A stretch of 64,000 bases of DNA from Methylocystis sp. (GCA_024506175.1 JAMBEQ010000192.1:1-64000), one strand, 5' to 3'; counted from the stretch's first letter, positions 42,638-52,305 are shown. Made by a program: numbers and translations. Notes: generated from the sequence alone by a model not told the origin.

Positions 42638-45511
42638 ATGAATGTCGTTATCGTCGAATCGCCGGCCAAGGCTAAGACCATCAACAAATATCTCGGTCGC
42701 GATTTCAACGTCATCGCCAGCATGGGCCACGTTCGCGACCTGCCCGCCAAGGACGGATCGGTCGACCCGGACGCCGATTTCGCCATGGTCTGGGAGTTGG
42801 ACGCCAAGGGTTCGAAGCGCGTCACCGAGATCGCCCAGGCGGTAAAAGGCGCCGACAAGGTCATCCTGGCGACCGACCCGGATCGCGAGGGCGAGGCCAT
42901 CTCCTGGCACCTGATCGAGATCCTCAACAAGAAGAAGGCGCTCAAGGACAAGAAGATCGAGCGCGTCGTCTTCAACGCCATCACCAAGGACGCCGTGCGC
43001 GAGGCCATGGCGCATCCGCGCCAGATCGATCAGGCGCTGGTCGACGCCTATCTCGCCCGCCGCGCGCTCGATTATCTCGTCGGCTTCACCCTTTCGCCGG
43101 TGCTGTGGCGCAAGCTCCCCGGCGCGCGTTCGGCCGGCCGCGTGCAATCGGTGGCGTTGCGCCTCGTCTGCGACCGCGAGCTGGAGATCGAGAAATTCGT
43201 CTCGCAAGAATATTGGTCGCTCGTCGCCCATCTGAAAACGAAGGCGGGCGAGCCCTTTACTGCGCGCCTCGTCGGCGCGGACGGCAAAAAGATCACCCGC
43301 CTCGACATCGGCAAGGGCGAAGAGGCCGAGGACTTCAAGAAGGCGCTGCTCTCGGCGGCTTTCACCGTGCGCTCGGTCGAAGCGAAGCCGGTCAAGCGCC
43401 ACCCCTACGCGCCCTTCACCACGTCGACCCTGCAGCAGGAGGCCTCGCGCAAGCTCGGCCTCGCGCCGGCGATCACCATGCGCATCGCGCAACGGCTCTA
43501 TGAAGGCGTCGATGTCGATGGCGAGACCGTCGGCCTCATTACCTATATGCGAACCGACGGCGTCGACATGGCGCCCGAGGCTGTTGCGAGCGTGCGACGC
43601 GTGATCGGCAAAGAGTATGGCGACCGCTTCGTGCCCAATGCGCCTCGCAAATACACCGCCAAGGCGAAGAACGCGCAGGAGGCCCACGAGGCGATTCGCC
43701 CGACCGACGCTGCGCGCCTGCCGAAGCACGTCGCCAAGTTTCTGGAGCCCGACCAGGCCAAGCTCTACGAGCTGATCTGGACCCGCACGGTCGCGAGCCA
43801 GATGGAGTCCGCCGAGCTCGAACGCACAACTGTCGATATCGACGCCAAGGCGGGCGCCCGTCATCTGGAGCTGCGCGCCACGGGCCAGGTCGTGCGCTTC
43901 CCCGGTTTCCTCGAGCTCTATCAGGAAGGCCGCGACGACGACGGCGATGAAGAAGGCGGCCGTCTTCCTGCGATGACGCAAGGCGAGCCGGTCACGCGCG
44001 AGAAGATCGACGCGACTCAGCACTTCACCGAGCCGCCGCCGCGCTACACCGAAGCGACGCTGGTCAAGCGCATGGAGGAGCTCGGCATCGGCCGCCCCTC
44101 GACCTACGCCTCGACGCTCGCAACCTTGCGCGACCGCGACTATGTGCGGCTCGATAAGAAGCGCCTCATCCCCGAGGACAAGGGCCGCCTCGTCGTCGCC
44201 TTTCTGGAGAGCTTCTTCTCTCGCTATGTCGAGTTCGACTTCACCGCTGACCTCGAAGAAAAGCTCGATCTCGTCTCCAACAATGAGATCGACTGGAAGC
44301 AGGTTCTCCGCGACTTCTGGCGGGACTTCTCGGCGGCGGTGAACGAAACGAAGGACCTGCGCACGACGCAGGTGCTCGACAGTCTCAATGAGCTTCTGGG
44401 CCCGCATATTTTCCCGGCGAAGGAAGACGGCTCCGACCCGCGCCTCTGCCCCGCGTGCAGCGCCGGGCAATTGTCGCTCAAGGTCGGCAAATTCGGCGCC
44501 TTCATCGGTTGCTCGAATTATCCCGAATGCCGCTACACGCGCACGCTGTCGCCGCCGACGGGCGACGCCGCCGATAACGCTCGCCCAGGCGTGAAAGTGC
44601 TCGGCGTCACCCCGGACACCGGCGCGGAGGTCACTTTGCGCGACGGCCGCTTCGGCGCCTATGTGCAAGAGGGTGAGCAGGAGGACGGGGGCGAGAAGCC
44701 GAAGCGCGCTTCCGTGCCCAAGAACATCAAGCCGGACGATCTCACCTTGCAGCAGGCGCTCGCACTGCTCTCGCTGCCGCGCGAGGTGGCGAAGCACCCG
44801 ACGACGGGCGAGCCCATCATCGCCAATATCGGCCGTTTCGGGCCCTACGTTCAGCACGGCAAGACCTACGCCAATGTCGGGCGTGAGGACGATGTGCTGA
44901 CCATCGGCGCCAATCGCGCGATCGACCTCATCGTCCAGAAGGAAACGGGGGCTGGCGGCTCGCGGTTTTCACGCAACTCAGAACCCGGGCGCAATCTCGG
45001 AGAGCATCCCGAGGGCGGCGCCGTGACGGTGAAGTCCGGCCGTTTCGGTCCTTACGTCAACTGGAAGAAGGTCAATGCGACCCTTCCGAAGGACGTGGAT
45101 CCGGCGAGCGTGACGCTCGAGCAGGCGCTCGAGATGATCGCCGCCAAATCCTCGGGCAGCGGGGGTTCTGCCGGAGGGCGCGCGCTCGGCGAGCATCCGA
45201 ACGGCGGAACCCTCACCGTGCGCGCCGGCCGCTTCGGGCCCTATGTCAATCTCGGCAAGGTCAACGCGACGCTGCCGAAAAGCATGTCCGCCGAGGATGT
45301 GACGCTCGAAGACGCGATCAAGCTCATCGACGAGAAGGGCGGCGCGCCGAAGAAAAAAGCCCCGGCCAGGAAGGCGCCCGCCAAGGCGAAGAAGGTCATC
45401 GAGGATAGCGACGAGGCGCCTTTCGACGACGCGAAGCCTGTGAAGAAGGCGGCGGCGGCGAAAAAGGCGCCGGCCAAGAAGGCGGCGACGAAAAAACGCG
45501 CGACGGCGTAG
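42638..45511 (+). CDS. topA: DNA topoisomerase I
   Basis: Type IA topoisomerase, 957 residues from ATG 42638. TOPRIM domain at the N-terminus (VIVESPAKAKTINKYLG; DPDREGEAISWHL), catalytic tyrosine in GLITYMRTDGVD near residue 305, one C4 zinc finger (CPACSAGQLSLKVGKFGAFIGCSNYPEC) near 610, then several GRFGPYV repeats, and a Lys/Ala-rich tail. This is the usual alphaproteobacterial layout. It relaxes negative supercoils. The first six codons of the track ORF precede the real start. Confidence 0.97.
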   Translation: MNVVIVESPAKAKTINKYLGRDFNVIASMGHVRDLPAKDGSVDPDADFAMVWELDAKGSKRVTEIAQAVKGADKVILATDPDREGEAISWHLIEILNKKKALKDKKIERVVFNAITKDAVREAMAHPRQIDQALVDAYLARRALDYLVGFTLSPVLWRKLPGARSAGRVQSVALRLVCDRELEIEKFVSQEYWSLVAHLKTKAGEPFTARLVGADGKKITRLDIGKGEEAEDFKKALLSAAFTVRSVEAKPVKRHPYAPFTTSTLQQEASRKLGLAPAITMRIAQRLYEGVDVDGETVGLITYMRTDGVDMAPEAVASVRRVIGKEYGDRFVPNAPRKYTAKAKNAQEAHEAIRPTDAARLPKHVAKFLEPDQAKLYELIWTRTVASQMESAELERTTVDIDAKAGARHLELRATGQVVRFPGFLELYQEGRDDDGDEEGGRLPAMTQGEPVTREKIDATQHFTEPPPRYTEATLVKRMEELGIGRPSTYASTLATLRDRDYVRLDKKRLIPEDKGRLVVAFLESFFSRYVEFDFTADLEEKLDLVSNNEIDWKQVLRDFWRDFSAAVNETKDLRTTQVLDSLNELLGPHIFPAKEDGSDPRLCPACSAGQLSLKVGKFGAFIGCSNYPECRYTRTLSPPTGDAADNARPGVKVLGVTPDTGAEVTLRDGRFGAYVQEGEQEDGGEKPKRASVPKNIKPDDLTLQQALALLSLPREVAKHPTTGEPIIANIGRFGPYVQHGKTYANVGREDDVLTIGANRAIDLIVQKETGAGGSRFSRNSEPGRNLGEHPEGGAVTVKSGRFGPYVNWKKVNATLPKDVDPASVTLEQALEMIAAKSSGSGGSAGGRALGEHPNGGTLTVRAGRFGPYVNLGKVNATLPKSMSAEDVTLEDAIKLIDEKGGAPKKKAPARKAPAKAKKVIEDSDEAPFDDAKPVKKAAAAKKAPAKKAATKKRATA

Positions 45512-45568
45512 GCAGATAAGCAAGAACGGGCCCGGCATAGCTGGGCCCATACCTCGGGGGCGAGCGCC

Positions 45569-45805
45569 TCAGTTGCCGCCGCTCCCGTCAGAGTTGCTGC
45601 AGCTATTGTTGCAGGCTTTGAAATTCGACTTTGCCTTCGCGTAACAGAGCGATCGGGCTTCGTCGCTAAGGGATTGCTGATCGCACCCCGCCATCCGGCT
45701 GTCATACCGACTCTGACAATCGCACGTATCGCCAGCGAATGCCTCCGCCCCAAAGAGCAGCGCTGAAAAAACGGCGAAAGACGCGAGCACTTTTGGCAAA
45801 GACAT
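45569..45805 (-). CDS. Small secreted Cys-rich protein
   Basis: A 78-residue protein, start ATG 45805 after AAAGGAGAAAGAA. The signal peptide (VLASFAVFSALLFGAEAFAG) is followed by a short domain with six cysteines (CDC, GC, LC, AC, SC), enough for three disulphides, and a Ser/Gly/Asn tail. Located 39 bases after the Tad-type gene on the same strand. No family recognised. Confidence 0.65.
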   Translation of the reverse strand: MSLPKVLASFAVFSALLFGAEAFAGDTCDCQSRYDSRMAGCDQQSLSDEARSLCYAKAKSNFKACNNSCSNSDGSGGN

Positions 45806-45844
45806 TTCTTTCTCCTTTATCCACGGCCCCTTTCTCGGCATCCT

Positions 45845-47572
45845 CTATTGGGAAAGGCGCAGCTTCCCAAGCCCTATGCCAATCTGTGAGAAGGCGGCGT
45901 TGAGTTGTGAGGCGTCAGTCGCGGCAAAATAATGATCCGAGTTTGTCGCGCACGCTTTCAATAGCGCGAGACCTTGCGCATCGATCGGATCCGTCGGGAT
46001 CGAGAAGCCGATCGTGTAAACTTCGATTCCCGCCGCCTTGGCCTTCGTGCATGCCTCGAGCGTTAGATCGTCGAGAGCCTTCCGGGACGTCGAAATATAG
46101 CTGCTCCCTGAATTCGCGGAGGCGGCCAGCGCCGTTTGATAATTGACGCCGTCGCCGCCTGAGCCGTCAGGCAGCCTCTTATTGGCCGCGCCATTGTAGG
46201 TGTAATAGCCAAGCGACTCATAGTCGGATCCGACCACTGTGCTGGTCTGGTCGCCCCAGTTATTGTAGCCGTCGGTCATGAACACCATGATTTTCCGGTT
46301 GTACTGGGTGTTGTAGGCGCGGCCGGCTCCAAAGGGCAGGCCTGGCGAGATGGTTCGCCAGCCCCACATGAAACCCGTGTGGAGGTTGGTGTTGCCGTTT
46401 GCGACCAACTGATTGATCTTGTTTTTTATGGTCGATTGCGTCGTTGAGAGCTGCAAAAGGGTCTGCGTCGTATTGTCGGGGCAGAACTGGTTCGGTCCGT
46501 AGAAGTCGCTTGGGCCAAAGCTGCCGTAAAGAGACGCCGTCTGTTTGTATTTGCAGACACTGGTCAGCTTGTTCCAGTCGCCGCTCGCGGTGCTGCTGCA
46601 TGTCCGGTTGTAGCTGCTCCAGCCGCTCGAGCCATTATCGTTCAGATAGCTGTTGTTATAATAATAGGAGCTGTCCGGTTCGTCTGGCGCGAGGTAGGGC
46701 ACCATCAACGTCTCGACGTTTGACGTCGTGACCGAATTGGCGTCGACGTTATAAGGATAGGCGGACTCTTCGAAGCAGCCACGCCAATCGAGTTGTGAAT
46801 TACGCTGCGCGAGCTTGCTATAAATGGAGAAGCGACTGGTGAAGCCCGCCGCGTTTGCCGCAGACTTCCCGCCAAAGGCGACCCAGTGCTGCGAGTTCGC
46901 GCCGTTCGTATCGATCCAGGAGAGGGTGCGATTGCTGCTGACTGTCGGATCGACGGCGACGACGCCGCCGGCGAAAGGCACGACAGAGAACGAGACCTTG
47001 CTCGGCGCCTTGCTAAACATCGTGTCGACGAAACTATTAGCGGCGGTCTGAAGCGCGGCGATCTTTGTCTGCCCGTTGGTGCTGTTCGTCATCGAGCCGG
47101 AATTATCGAGCACGAGGCCGATCTCGTAAGTGGTGTTGGCGTCGACGCCTCCCGCAAGATTGGCGCAGGAGTGGGCAGTCGTGCTAAACGAAGCAATATG
47201 GGCCATCTTCATGAAAGTTTGGTCGACCGACACCACGGCGTCGGCGCAGAAGGTCTGCCTATCCTGGCTTATGGAGACTTTCGTCACGGTGGCTTTGGCC
47301 AGCCGCGGCGTCGAATTCAAAAAGACCTGCGCCTGCTTCAGCGCCTGATCGGTGGTCGTGCTCTGGGTCAGCTGCACCGCTACGGCGAGGGCCGCCGCAT
47401 CATTCGCCTGCTGCAGCGCCGACCGCGTCACTGAGAGCCGGGCATAGTCGACGGCAGCCCCAAGCATGAACATTACCGGCACCAAGGCCAGGCCGAAAAT
47501 CATGGCTACGCTTGCGGTCGCGTCAGTCGAGAACCTAACGGACTGGAAGTCTGTCCTTTTAAACTTCGCCAT
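45845..47572 (-). CDS. TadE/TadG-type pilus-associated protein with vWA domain
   Basis: A 575-residue protein with an N-terminal TadE/G-like helix (ATASVAMIFGLALVPVMFMLGAAVDYARLSVTRSALQQANDAAALA) and a von Willebrand A domain beginning at YEIGLVLDNSGSMT (MIDAS DxSxS near residue 154), with MVFMTDGYNNWG later. The middle is Asn/Ser/Tyr-rich. Related proteins anchor or assemble Flp/Tad pili, but no other tad genes are nearby. Followed by a small Cys-rich secreted protein gene. Confidence 0.88.
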   Translation of the reverse strand: MAKFKRTDFQSVRFSTDATASVAMIFGLALVPVMFMLGAAVDYARLSVTRSALQQANDAAALAVAVQLTQSTTTDQALKQAQVFLNSTPRLAKATVTKVSISQDRQTFCADAVVSVDQTFMKMAHIASFSTTAHSCANLAGGVDANTTYEIGLVLDNSGSMTNSTNGQTKIAALQTAANSFVDTMFSKAPSKVSFSVVPFAGGVVAVDPTVSSNRTLSWIDTNGANSQHWVAFGGKSAANAAGFTSRFSIYSKLAQRNSQLDWRGCFEESAYPYNVDANSVTTSNVETLMVPYLAPDEPDSSYYYNNSYLNDNGSSGWSSYNRTCSSTASGDWNKLTSVCKYKQTASLYGSFGPSDFYGPNQFCPDNTTQTLLQLSTTQSTIKNKINQLVANGNTNLHTGFMWGWRTISPGLPFGAGRAYNTQYNRKIMVFMTDGYNNWGDQTSTVVGSDYESLGYYTYNGAANKRLPDGSGGDGVNYQTALAASANSGSSYISTSRKALDDLTLEACTKAKAAGIEVYTIGFSIPTDPIDAQGLALLKACATNSDHYFAATDASQLNAAFSQIGIGLGKLRLSQ

Positions 47573-47721
47573 TTGCCTCGTCTCCGCATTTCCGATCGGG
47601 TCGGAAATGTCACGCGGAGGCTAATAGGCTGACCTTTACAATAAATTGTACGAACCTGTGAGATACGCCAACATCTCGGCGTAATTGCCAATTGCTTAAA
47701 GCAACGCCAGGCTCGCCCGCG

Positions 47722-47922
47722 TCAATAGCCGCCGCTTCCAACCAAGGGGTGAATGCCGCTCGTAGCGCCGCTTTTTTGGCCCCGTGGCTGCGCCTTGCCC
47801 TTCTTCGCGACCTGCAGGATGGGGTTGGCCTTCTGGGCGGCGAGCGAACTGGCCGTCGGCAGGGCGGAAGCCGTGGGCGCGCCCAAGGCGCAAACCGAGA
47901 GCGCGATGAGAATATATCGCAT
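47722..47922 (-). CDS. Small secreted basic protein, 66 residues
   Basis: A signal peptide (ILIALSVCALGAPTASA) precedes a short basic, Gly-rich mature part (VAKKGKAQPRGQKSGATSG). The start follows AGGGAGTGATCAA, a good site. Upstream of, and on the same strand as, the Tad-type gene, 149 bases apart. Function unknown. Confidence 0.6.
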   Translation of the reverse strand: MRYILIALSVCALGAPTASALPTASSLAAQKANPILQVAKKGKAQPRGQKSGATSGIHPLVGSGGY

Positions 47923-48117
47923 TTGATCACTCCCTAGGGTAACAGGCGCGCGGCCGCCTGGATGCTAGTATAATTGGCCTGCCATGCCCCGTGGAAAAGC
48001 CCTACGGATAAAAAGCGGCCAAGCAAACGACCCGCAAGACGGCGATCAGGAAGCGAATTTATCCTTAAACTCGAACCCGCCGGCGGGAACGAATAGCCTA
48101 ACGTCTCTTTAGCAAAT

Positions 48118-50433
48118 ATGCTGCCGCTACATTGCATCGCCGCGCCGCGGCCCCATCTGAGCCCTAGATTGACAACAAAGAAAGCCCCACAGCCGCCCTC
48201 CCGCGAGGACATTCTCGCCTTCCTCCAGCGCGAACGCGAAGCGACGGGCGCCCGCAAGATTGGCGTGCGCGAGATCGCCCGCGCCTTCGGCCTCAAGGGC
48301 GAGGATCGCGTTGCGCTGAAGCGCATGCTCTCGACGCTCGCCGACGAAGGCGCCATCGAAAAGCGCGGCCGTCGAGTCAATAAGAAGGGCGCCCTCCCGC
48401 CCGTCGCGCTTGTCGACATTACGTCCCGCGATCGCGACGGCGAGCTCACCGCGACGCCCGTAGAATGGGATGAGGATGAGCTCGGCCCTGCCCCGCGCAT
48501 TTTGATCCACGCCCCGCGCCGCGCCAAGGCCGGCGAGCCCCTGCCCGGCGTCGGCGACCGCGCGCTCGTGCGCGCCGAGCCGGACCGAGACGCCGAGCCC
48601 GGCGACCCGCCTTACGTCGGCCGCGTCGTCAAGCTTCTCACACGCGCGCGCCATCGCGTGCTGGGCGTTTTGAAGATCGAGCCGAACGGCAACGGCCGCA
48701 TCGTGCCGATCGACAAGAAACAGGCGAGCCGGGAGCTTTCCGTCGCGAGCGCCGACATCGGCGAGGGCAAGGACGGCGATCTCGTCTCGGTCGATATCGC
48801 CGGCAAGACCCGCTTCGGCGCGCCGCGCGCGCGGGTTCGCGAGACGTTGGGCTCGGTCACCGGCGAAAAGGCCGTGAGCCTCATTGCGTTGCGCGCCCAC
48901 GACATTCCCGACGTCTTCCGCCCGGAGGCGATCGCCGAAGCCGAGCGCGCCACGGCCGCGACCATGCAGGGGCGTGAAGATTGGCGCGATTTGCCCCTCG
49001 TCACCATCGATCCGCCAGACGCCAAGGACCATGACGACGCGGTGCACGCTGCGCCGGATTCGTCGCCCGACAACGAAGGCGGCTTCATCCTCACGGTCGC
49101 CATCGCGGATGTCGCGCATTACGTGAAGCCGCATTCGCCCCTGGACAAAGACGCGCTGGAGCGTGGCAACTCGGTCTATTTCCCGGACCGCGTCGTGCCC
49201 ATGTTGCCCGAACGCATCTCCAACGACCTCTGCTCGCTGCGTGAAACCGAGGACCGGCCCGCGCTCGCCGTGCGCATGCGCGTCACGGGAAAAGGCAGGA
49301 AGATCGGGCACAGCTTCCATCGCGTCATGATGCGCTCGCGCGCGAAGCTTTCCTACCAGCAGGCCCAGGCGGCGATCGACGGCCGGCCCGACGAGAAGAC
49401 GAAGCCCTTATTGGAAAGCGTGCTGCGCCCGCTCTACGCCGCGCATGAAGCGCTGCAGCACGCGCGCAATCTGCGCGCGCCGCTCGATCTCGATCTGCCC
49501 GAGCGCAAGATCCTCTTGAAACCTGATGGCTCTTTCGACCGCGTGATCATCCCCCCGCGGCTCGAAGCGCATCGGCTGATCGAGGAGTTCATGATCCTCG
49601 CCAATGTCGCCGCCGCCGAGACGCTGGAGGAGCAACGCCAGCAGCTCATCTATCGCGCCCATGACGAGCCCTCGAGGGAGAAAGTGACGGCGCTCGCCGA
49701 GTTCCTCGCCACGATCGGCGTCAAGTTCGCCAAGGGTCAGGTGCTCAAGCCCGAGCATTTCAACGTGATTCTGGCGCGCGTGAAGGGCCTGGAGCACGAG
49801 AACATCGTCAACGAGATCGTTTTGCGAACGCAGGCGCAGGCCGAATACACCCATGAGAACTACGGCCATTTCGGTCTCAATTTGCGGCGCTATGCGCATT
49901 TCACCTCGCCCATCCGCCGCTATGCCGATCTCATCGTGCATCGCGCGCTCGTTCGCGCATTGAAGCTCGGCGAGGGGGCGCTGCCTGAAATGCCCGCAGC
50001 CGAGCTCGCCGAAGTCGCCGCCCGCATTTCCGCCGCCGAGCGGCGGGCCATGGCGGCGGAGCGCGAAACGGTGGATAGACTCATCGCGCATTACCTTGCC
50101 GATCAGATCGGCGCGCGTTTTGGCGCGCGCATTTCCGGCGTCACCAAATCGGGGCTTTTCGTGCGGTTGATCGAAACGGGCGCCGACGGCTTCGTGCCGG
50201 CGGCGACGCTCGGGCGCGAATATTATTCCTACGACGAAGCAAGCCATTCGCTCACCTCGCGTTCGGGCATGAGCTACCGGCTGGCGGATATTGTAGAAGT
50301 GCGCCTCGTCGAGGCGGCGCCGATCGCGGGCGCGCTGCGATTCGAGGTGGTGGGCGGCGGGGAGCGGCGGACGCCGCCGCGAAACCCTGAGCCCATCCGA
50401 CCGGGGCCGCGCGGCAGTCGCGGGAAACGATGA
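48118..50433 (+). CDS. rnr: Ribonuclease R
   Basis: A 3'-5' exoribonuclease of 771 residues. A winged-helix N-terminus (EDILAFLQRERE...IGVREIARAFGLKGEDRVALKRML), a cold-shock domain, the RNB catalytic domain with TIDPPDAKDHDDAVHA (metal-binding Asp cluster), SPIRRYADLIVHRAL near residue 600, and a C-terminal S1 domain (GARISGVTKSGLFVRLIETGADGFVP). The start ATG 48118 has no strong ribosome binding site; an alternative TTG lies near 48169. Confidence 0.95.
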   Translation: MLPLHCIAAPRPHLSPRLTTKKAPQPPSREDILAFLQREREATGARKIGVREIARAFGLKGEDRVALKRMLSTLADEGAIEKRGRRVNKKGALPPVALVDITSRDRDGELTATPVEWDEDELGPAPRILIHAPRRAKAGEPLPGVGDRALVRAEPDRDAEPGDPPYVGRVVKLLTRARHRVLGVLKIEPNGNGRIVPIDKKQASRELSVASADIGEGKDGDLVSVDIAGKTRFGAPRARVRETLGSVTGEKAVSLIALRAHDIPDVFRPEAIAEAERATAATMQGREDWRDLPLVTIDPPDAKDHDDAVHAAPDSSPDNEGGFILTVAIADVAHYVKPHSPLDKDALERGNSVYFPDRVVPMLPERISNDLCSLRETEDRPALAVRMRVTGKGRKIGHSFHRVMMRSRAKLSYQQAQAAIDGRPDEKTKPLLESVLRPLYAAHEALQHARNLRAPLDLDLPERKILLKPDGSFDRVIIPPRLEAHRLIEEFMILANVAAAETLEEQRQQLIYRAHDEPSREKVTALAEFLATIGVKFAKGQVLKPEHFNVILARVKGLEHENIVNEIVLRTQAQAEYTHENYGHFGLNLRRYAHFTSPIRRYADLIVHRALVRALKLGEGALPEMPAAELAEVAARISAAERRAMAAERETVDRLIAHYLADQIGARFGARISGVTKSGLFVRLIETGADGFVPAATLGREYYSYDEASHSLTSRSGMSYRLADIVEVRLVEAAPIAGALRFEVVGGGERRTPPRNPEPIRPGPRGSRGKR

Positions 50434-50521
50434 GCGTGAGCGTTTCGAGCAGTGATGCGACTAGCCGTAAAATAAGATCTGACAGCCTTTCCTTGCTTGA
50501 CAGTCGTATGGAAAAATTCCA

Positions 50522-51085
50522 ATGGAAATAGCAACATTTTTAGCGTCGACAGTGATAGCAACAATAGGATCTGCCATAATCAATTCATTTTTTAGCTACA
50601 AAATCAAGACGTACGATTTCAAGAGCGACTATTATAAGAAAATAATTCAACGACGCATTTCAGCGCACGAGCAACTTGAGGATCTGGTTGTCGCACTAAA
50701 ACTGGCAGTTACCGACGACGATAAGCTCCCATACCACTTTCTATTTTCTGATGAGAATACAAAAGCCACAGAGTATTATTCTTTATTTATGAAACTGCAG
50801 CCACATATTCTGTGGTTAAGCGAAGAACTATTTCTTATATTAAGAGACATACAAGATACAATGCATGATTACGCGGAATCAGGCAGTGTAATTGAATTTG
50901 GAAAACGCAATTATAATCGGCTTGCAGAACTTCGGCATCAAATGGAGCAAGCTATGTCGAGAGACTTGCTGATGCTGCACGACGTTCCTGGCTTCCTATC
51001 TCGGAAGCAGATGGCGAGTTCTTCTTATCGAGAATTTTCGCCTCCGCGCACTCAAACGGCGGAGCCTCCTACTCTCCAACCTTGA
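50522..51085 (+). CDS. AT-rich hypothetical protein with N-terminal membrane helix
   Basis: A 187-residue protein with one N-terminal helix (IATFLASTVIATIGSAIINSFFSY) and a helical, charged cytoplasmic body rich in Tyr, Lys, Asp and Ile (DYYKKIIQRRISAHEQLEDLVVAL). Its base composition is strikingly AT-rich against a GC-rich background, and the last 20 or so codons become GC-rich. That argues for recent transfer. GGAAAAATTCCA precedes the ATG. No family recognised; the layout resembles small membrane proteins of genomic islands or defence loci, without proof. Confidence 0.68.
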   Translation: MEIATFLASTVIATIGSAIINSFFSYKIKTYDFKSDYYKKIIQRRISAHEQLEDLVVALKLAVTDDDKLPYHFLFSDENTKATEYYSLFMKLQPHILWLSEELFLILRDIQDTMHDYAESGSVIEFGKRNYNRLAELRHQMEQAMSRDLLMLHDVPGFLSRKQMASSSYREFSPPRTQTAEPPTLQP

Positions 51086-51184
51086 CATCCCGCGCCCCGC
51101 ACGTATGTTGCGCGCCAATTCGTCGCCCCGCGCCTTCCGTGGCGGGGACGATTTCCTATTCTCACTCGAACTGGAACGAGCGCA

Positions 51185-51352
51185 ATGGCCAAGTCCGCCA
51201 TGATCAAGATCAAGCTCCTGTCCACGGCGGACACGGGCTATTTCTACGTCACCAAGAAGAACGCCCGCACCAAGACCGAGAAGCTCGTGTTCAAGAAATA
51301 CGATCCGGTCGTGCGCAAGCATGTCGAATTCAAGGAAACCAAGATTAAGTAA
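51185..51352 (+). CDS. rpmG: 50S ribosomal protein L33
   Basis: A 55-residue ribosomal protein, [26 protein letters not shown]...[18 protein letters not shown]. Complete match to the L33 pattern of alphaproteobacteria, without the Cys pairs of zinc-binding forms. Absent from the ORF track because of its length. A strong terminator follows. Confidence 0.96.
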   Translation: MAKSAMIKIKLLSTADTGYFYVTKKNARTKTEKLVFKKYDPVVRKHVEFKETKIK

Positions 51353-51378
51353 GCCGACGCCAAAAGGCGTCGACAACG

Positions 51379-51409
51379 AAAAAGGCTCCGCCGGTTGCGG
51401 AGCCTTTTT
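51379..51409 (+). terminator. Rho-independent terminator of rpmG
   Basis: AAAAAGGCTCCGC, loop CGGTT, GCGGAGCCTTTTT: a 13-bp stem if the A/T pairs are included. Confidence 0.93.
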
Positions 51410-51896
51410 CGTTTGGCATAACCCAATTGGGCGAGCGGTGGGGCCGCGCGAATCTGTCGCAAGAGAAGAGATGGACTCCCGCTCGAACAACTTCGATAAG
51501 GAAAAGCGCCCATCTCGGCCGCCTTCATCCGAAAGGATGAAGGCGGCCGACTGACAATGGCTTCAAGGAGGCCACTCCAACCATCGTCAGCCGGCCAACC
51601 CCACGGACCCAGGAGATGCGGCGGACCTGAGCACTCCGCAGGGTATTCGAGTTCTGCCGTTACGCATCGAACGCTTGATCACGACGTGGGCTTTTTTTGT
51701 TGCCCTTGCGTCGTCGCCGGACACGTAGTTCGTTTGGCGGGCATCAAGTTACTCCGGCTGCACAAAATTGCAACTATCCGACATGGTTTTTCACAATAGC
51801 GCGATTTGAAAAATGAAAGATCGCGACGAACGGTCGCTTTTCCGCTAAAGAGACCAAAAAAACGCGCGCCCCAGGCGCCCGCTTCGGAGGAAATGT
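51410..51896. other. Gene-poor interval with one striking hairpin
   Basis: Track ORFs here lack ribosome binding sites and protein-like composition. The only strong structure is the hairpin at 51515-51550. The promoter of the lipoprotein gene at 51897 should lie near the right edge. Confidence 0.5.
51515..51550. other. Perfect 16-bp hairpin with GAAA tetraloop
   Basis: TCGGCCGCCTTCATCC, GAAA, GGATGAAGGCGGCCGA. The stem has no mismatch and the loop is a GNRA-type tetraloop on the plus strand. No T-run follows on either strand. It could be a small-RNA domain, RNase III substrate or protein-binding site. Confidence 0.75.
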
Positions 51897-52301
51897 ATGA
51901 CTGCTCATCATCTGCGCCTGTTCGTCGGGCTTGGGGCCGCTTTGGCGCTGTCCGGTTGCGGCGATCACAAGCCCGGCGACGCGACCGGCGCGAAAGTGTT
52001 GCGCAACATTTTGGAAAAGAACGGCGTCGACGCCAAGATCGTCTCCTTCAAAAAGGTCAACGCCCGCGAGGTGACGCATGACAAGCTCAACGCCTTCGAG
52101 CTGATGTATGAGGCGGAAATTCAGTTCCCCGAGGGCTTCGAGGCCAAGTGTCGGGAAGAACACGAACGGGGAAAATGCGCCTTCCTCGGTCTTGATGAAG
52201 ACCGCACATTTGCAAAAAGCGAAGTGCACACGAGCGAAGGCACGCTCCATTTCGTGAAGACCGAAAAAGGCTGGATGGCCGAAGACAACAACGCCTATTG
52301 A
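51897..52301 (+). CDS. Putative lipoprotein, 134 residues
   Basis: Signal peptide with lipobox LSGC (Cys near residue 20), then a small alpha/beta domain (AKVLRNILEKNGVDAKIVSFKKVNAREV...YEAEIQFPEGFEAKC). Start ATG follows CGGAGGAAATGT, a strong site. Two further Cys could pair. It precedes kdsB by four bases and may be co-transcribed. Function unknown. Confidence 0.75.
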   Translation: MTAHHLRLFVGLGAALALSGCGDHKPGDATGAKVLRNILEKNGVDAKIVSFKKVNAREVTHDKLNAFELMYEAEIQFPEGFEAKCREEHERGKCAFLGLDEDRTFAKSEVHTSEGTLHFVKTEKGWMAEDNNAY

Positions 52302-52305
52302 TTTG

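Noticed and set aside
42515-44857. 780-codon minus-strand ORF opposite topA
   Set aside because: It is a mirror of the topA codon pattern in GC-rich DNA; TopA motifs on the plus strand are unequivocal and the minus translation has no recognisable domain.
45529-45548. GGGCCC...GGGCCC palindrome after topA as a terminator
   Set aside because: A six-bp stem without a T-run is too weak to call.
47610-47930. 106-codon minus-strand ORF overlapping the small secreted protein
   Set aside because: The alternative frame (47722..47922) has a signal peptide and a good ribosome binding site; the longer one is Arg/Pro-rich shadow.
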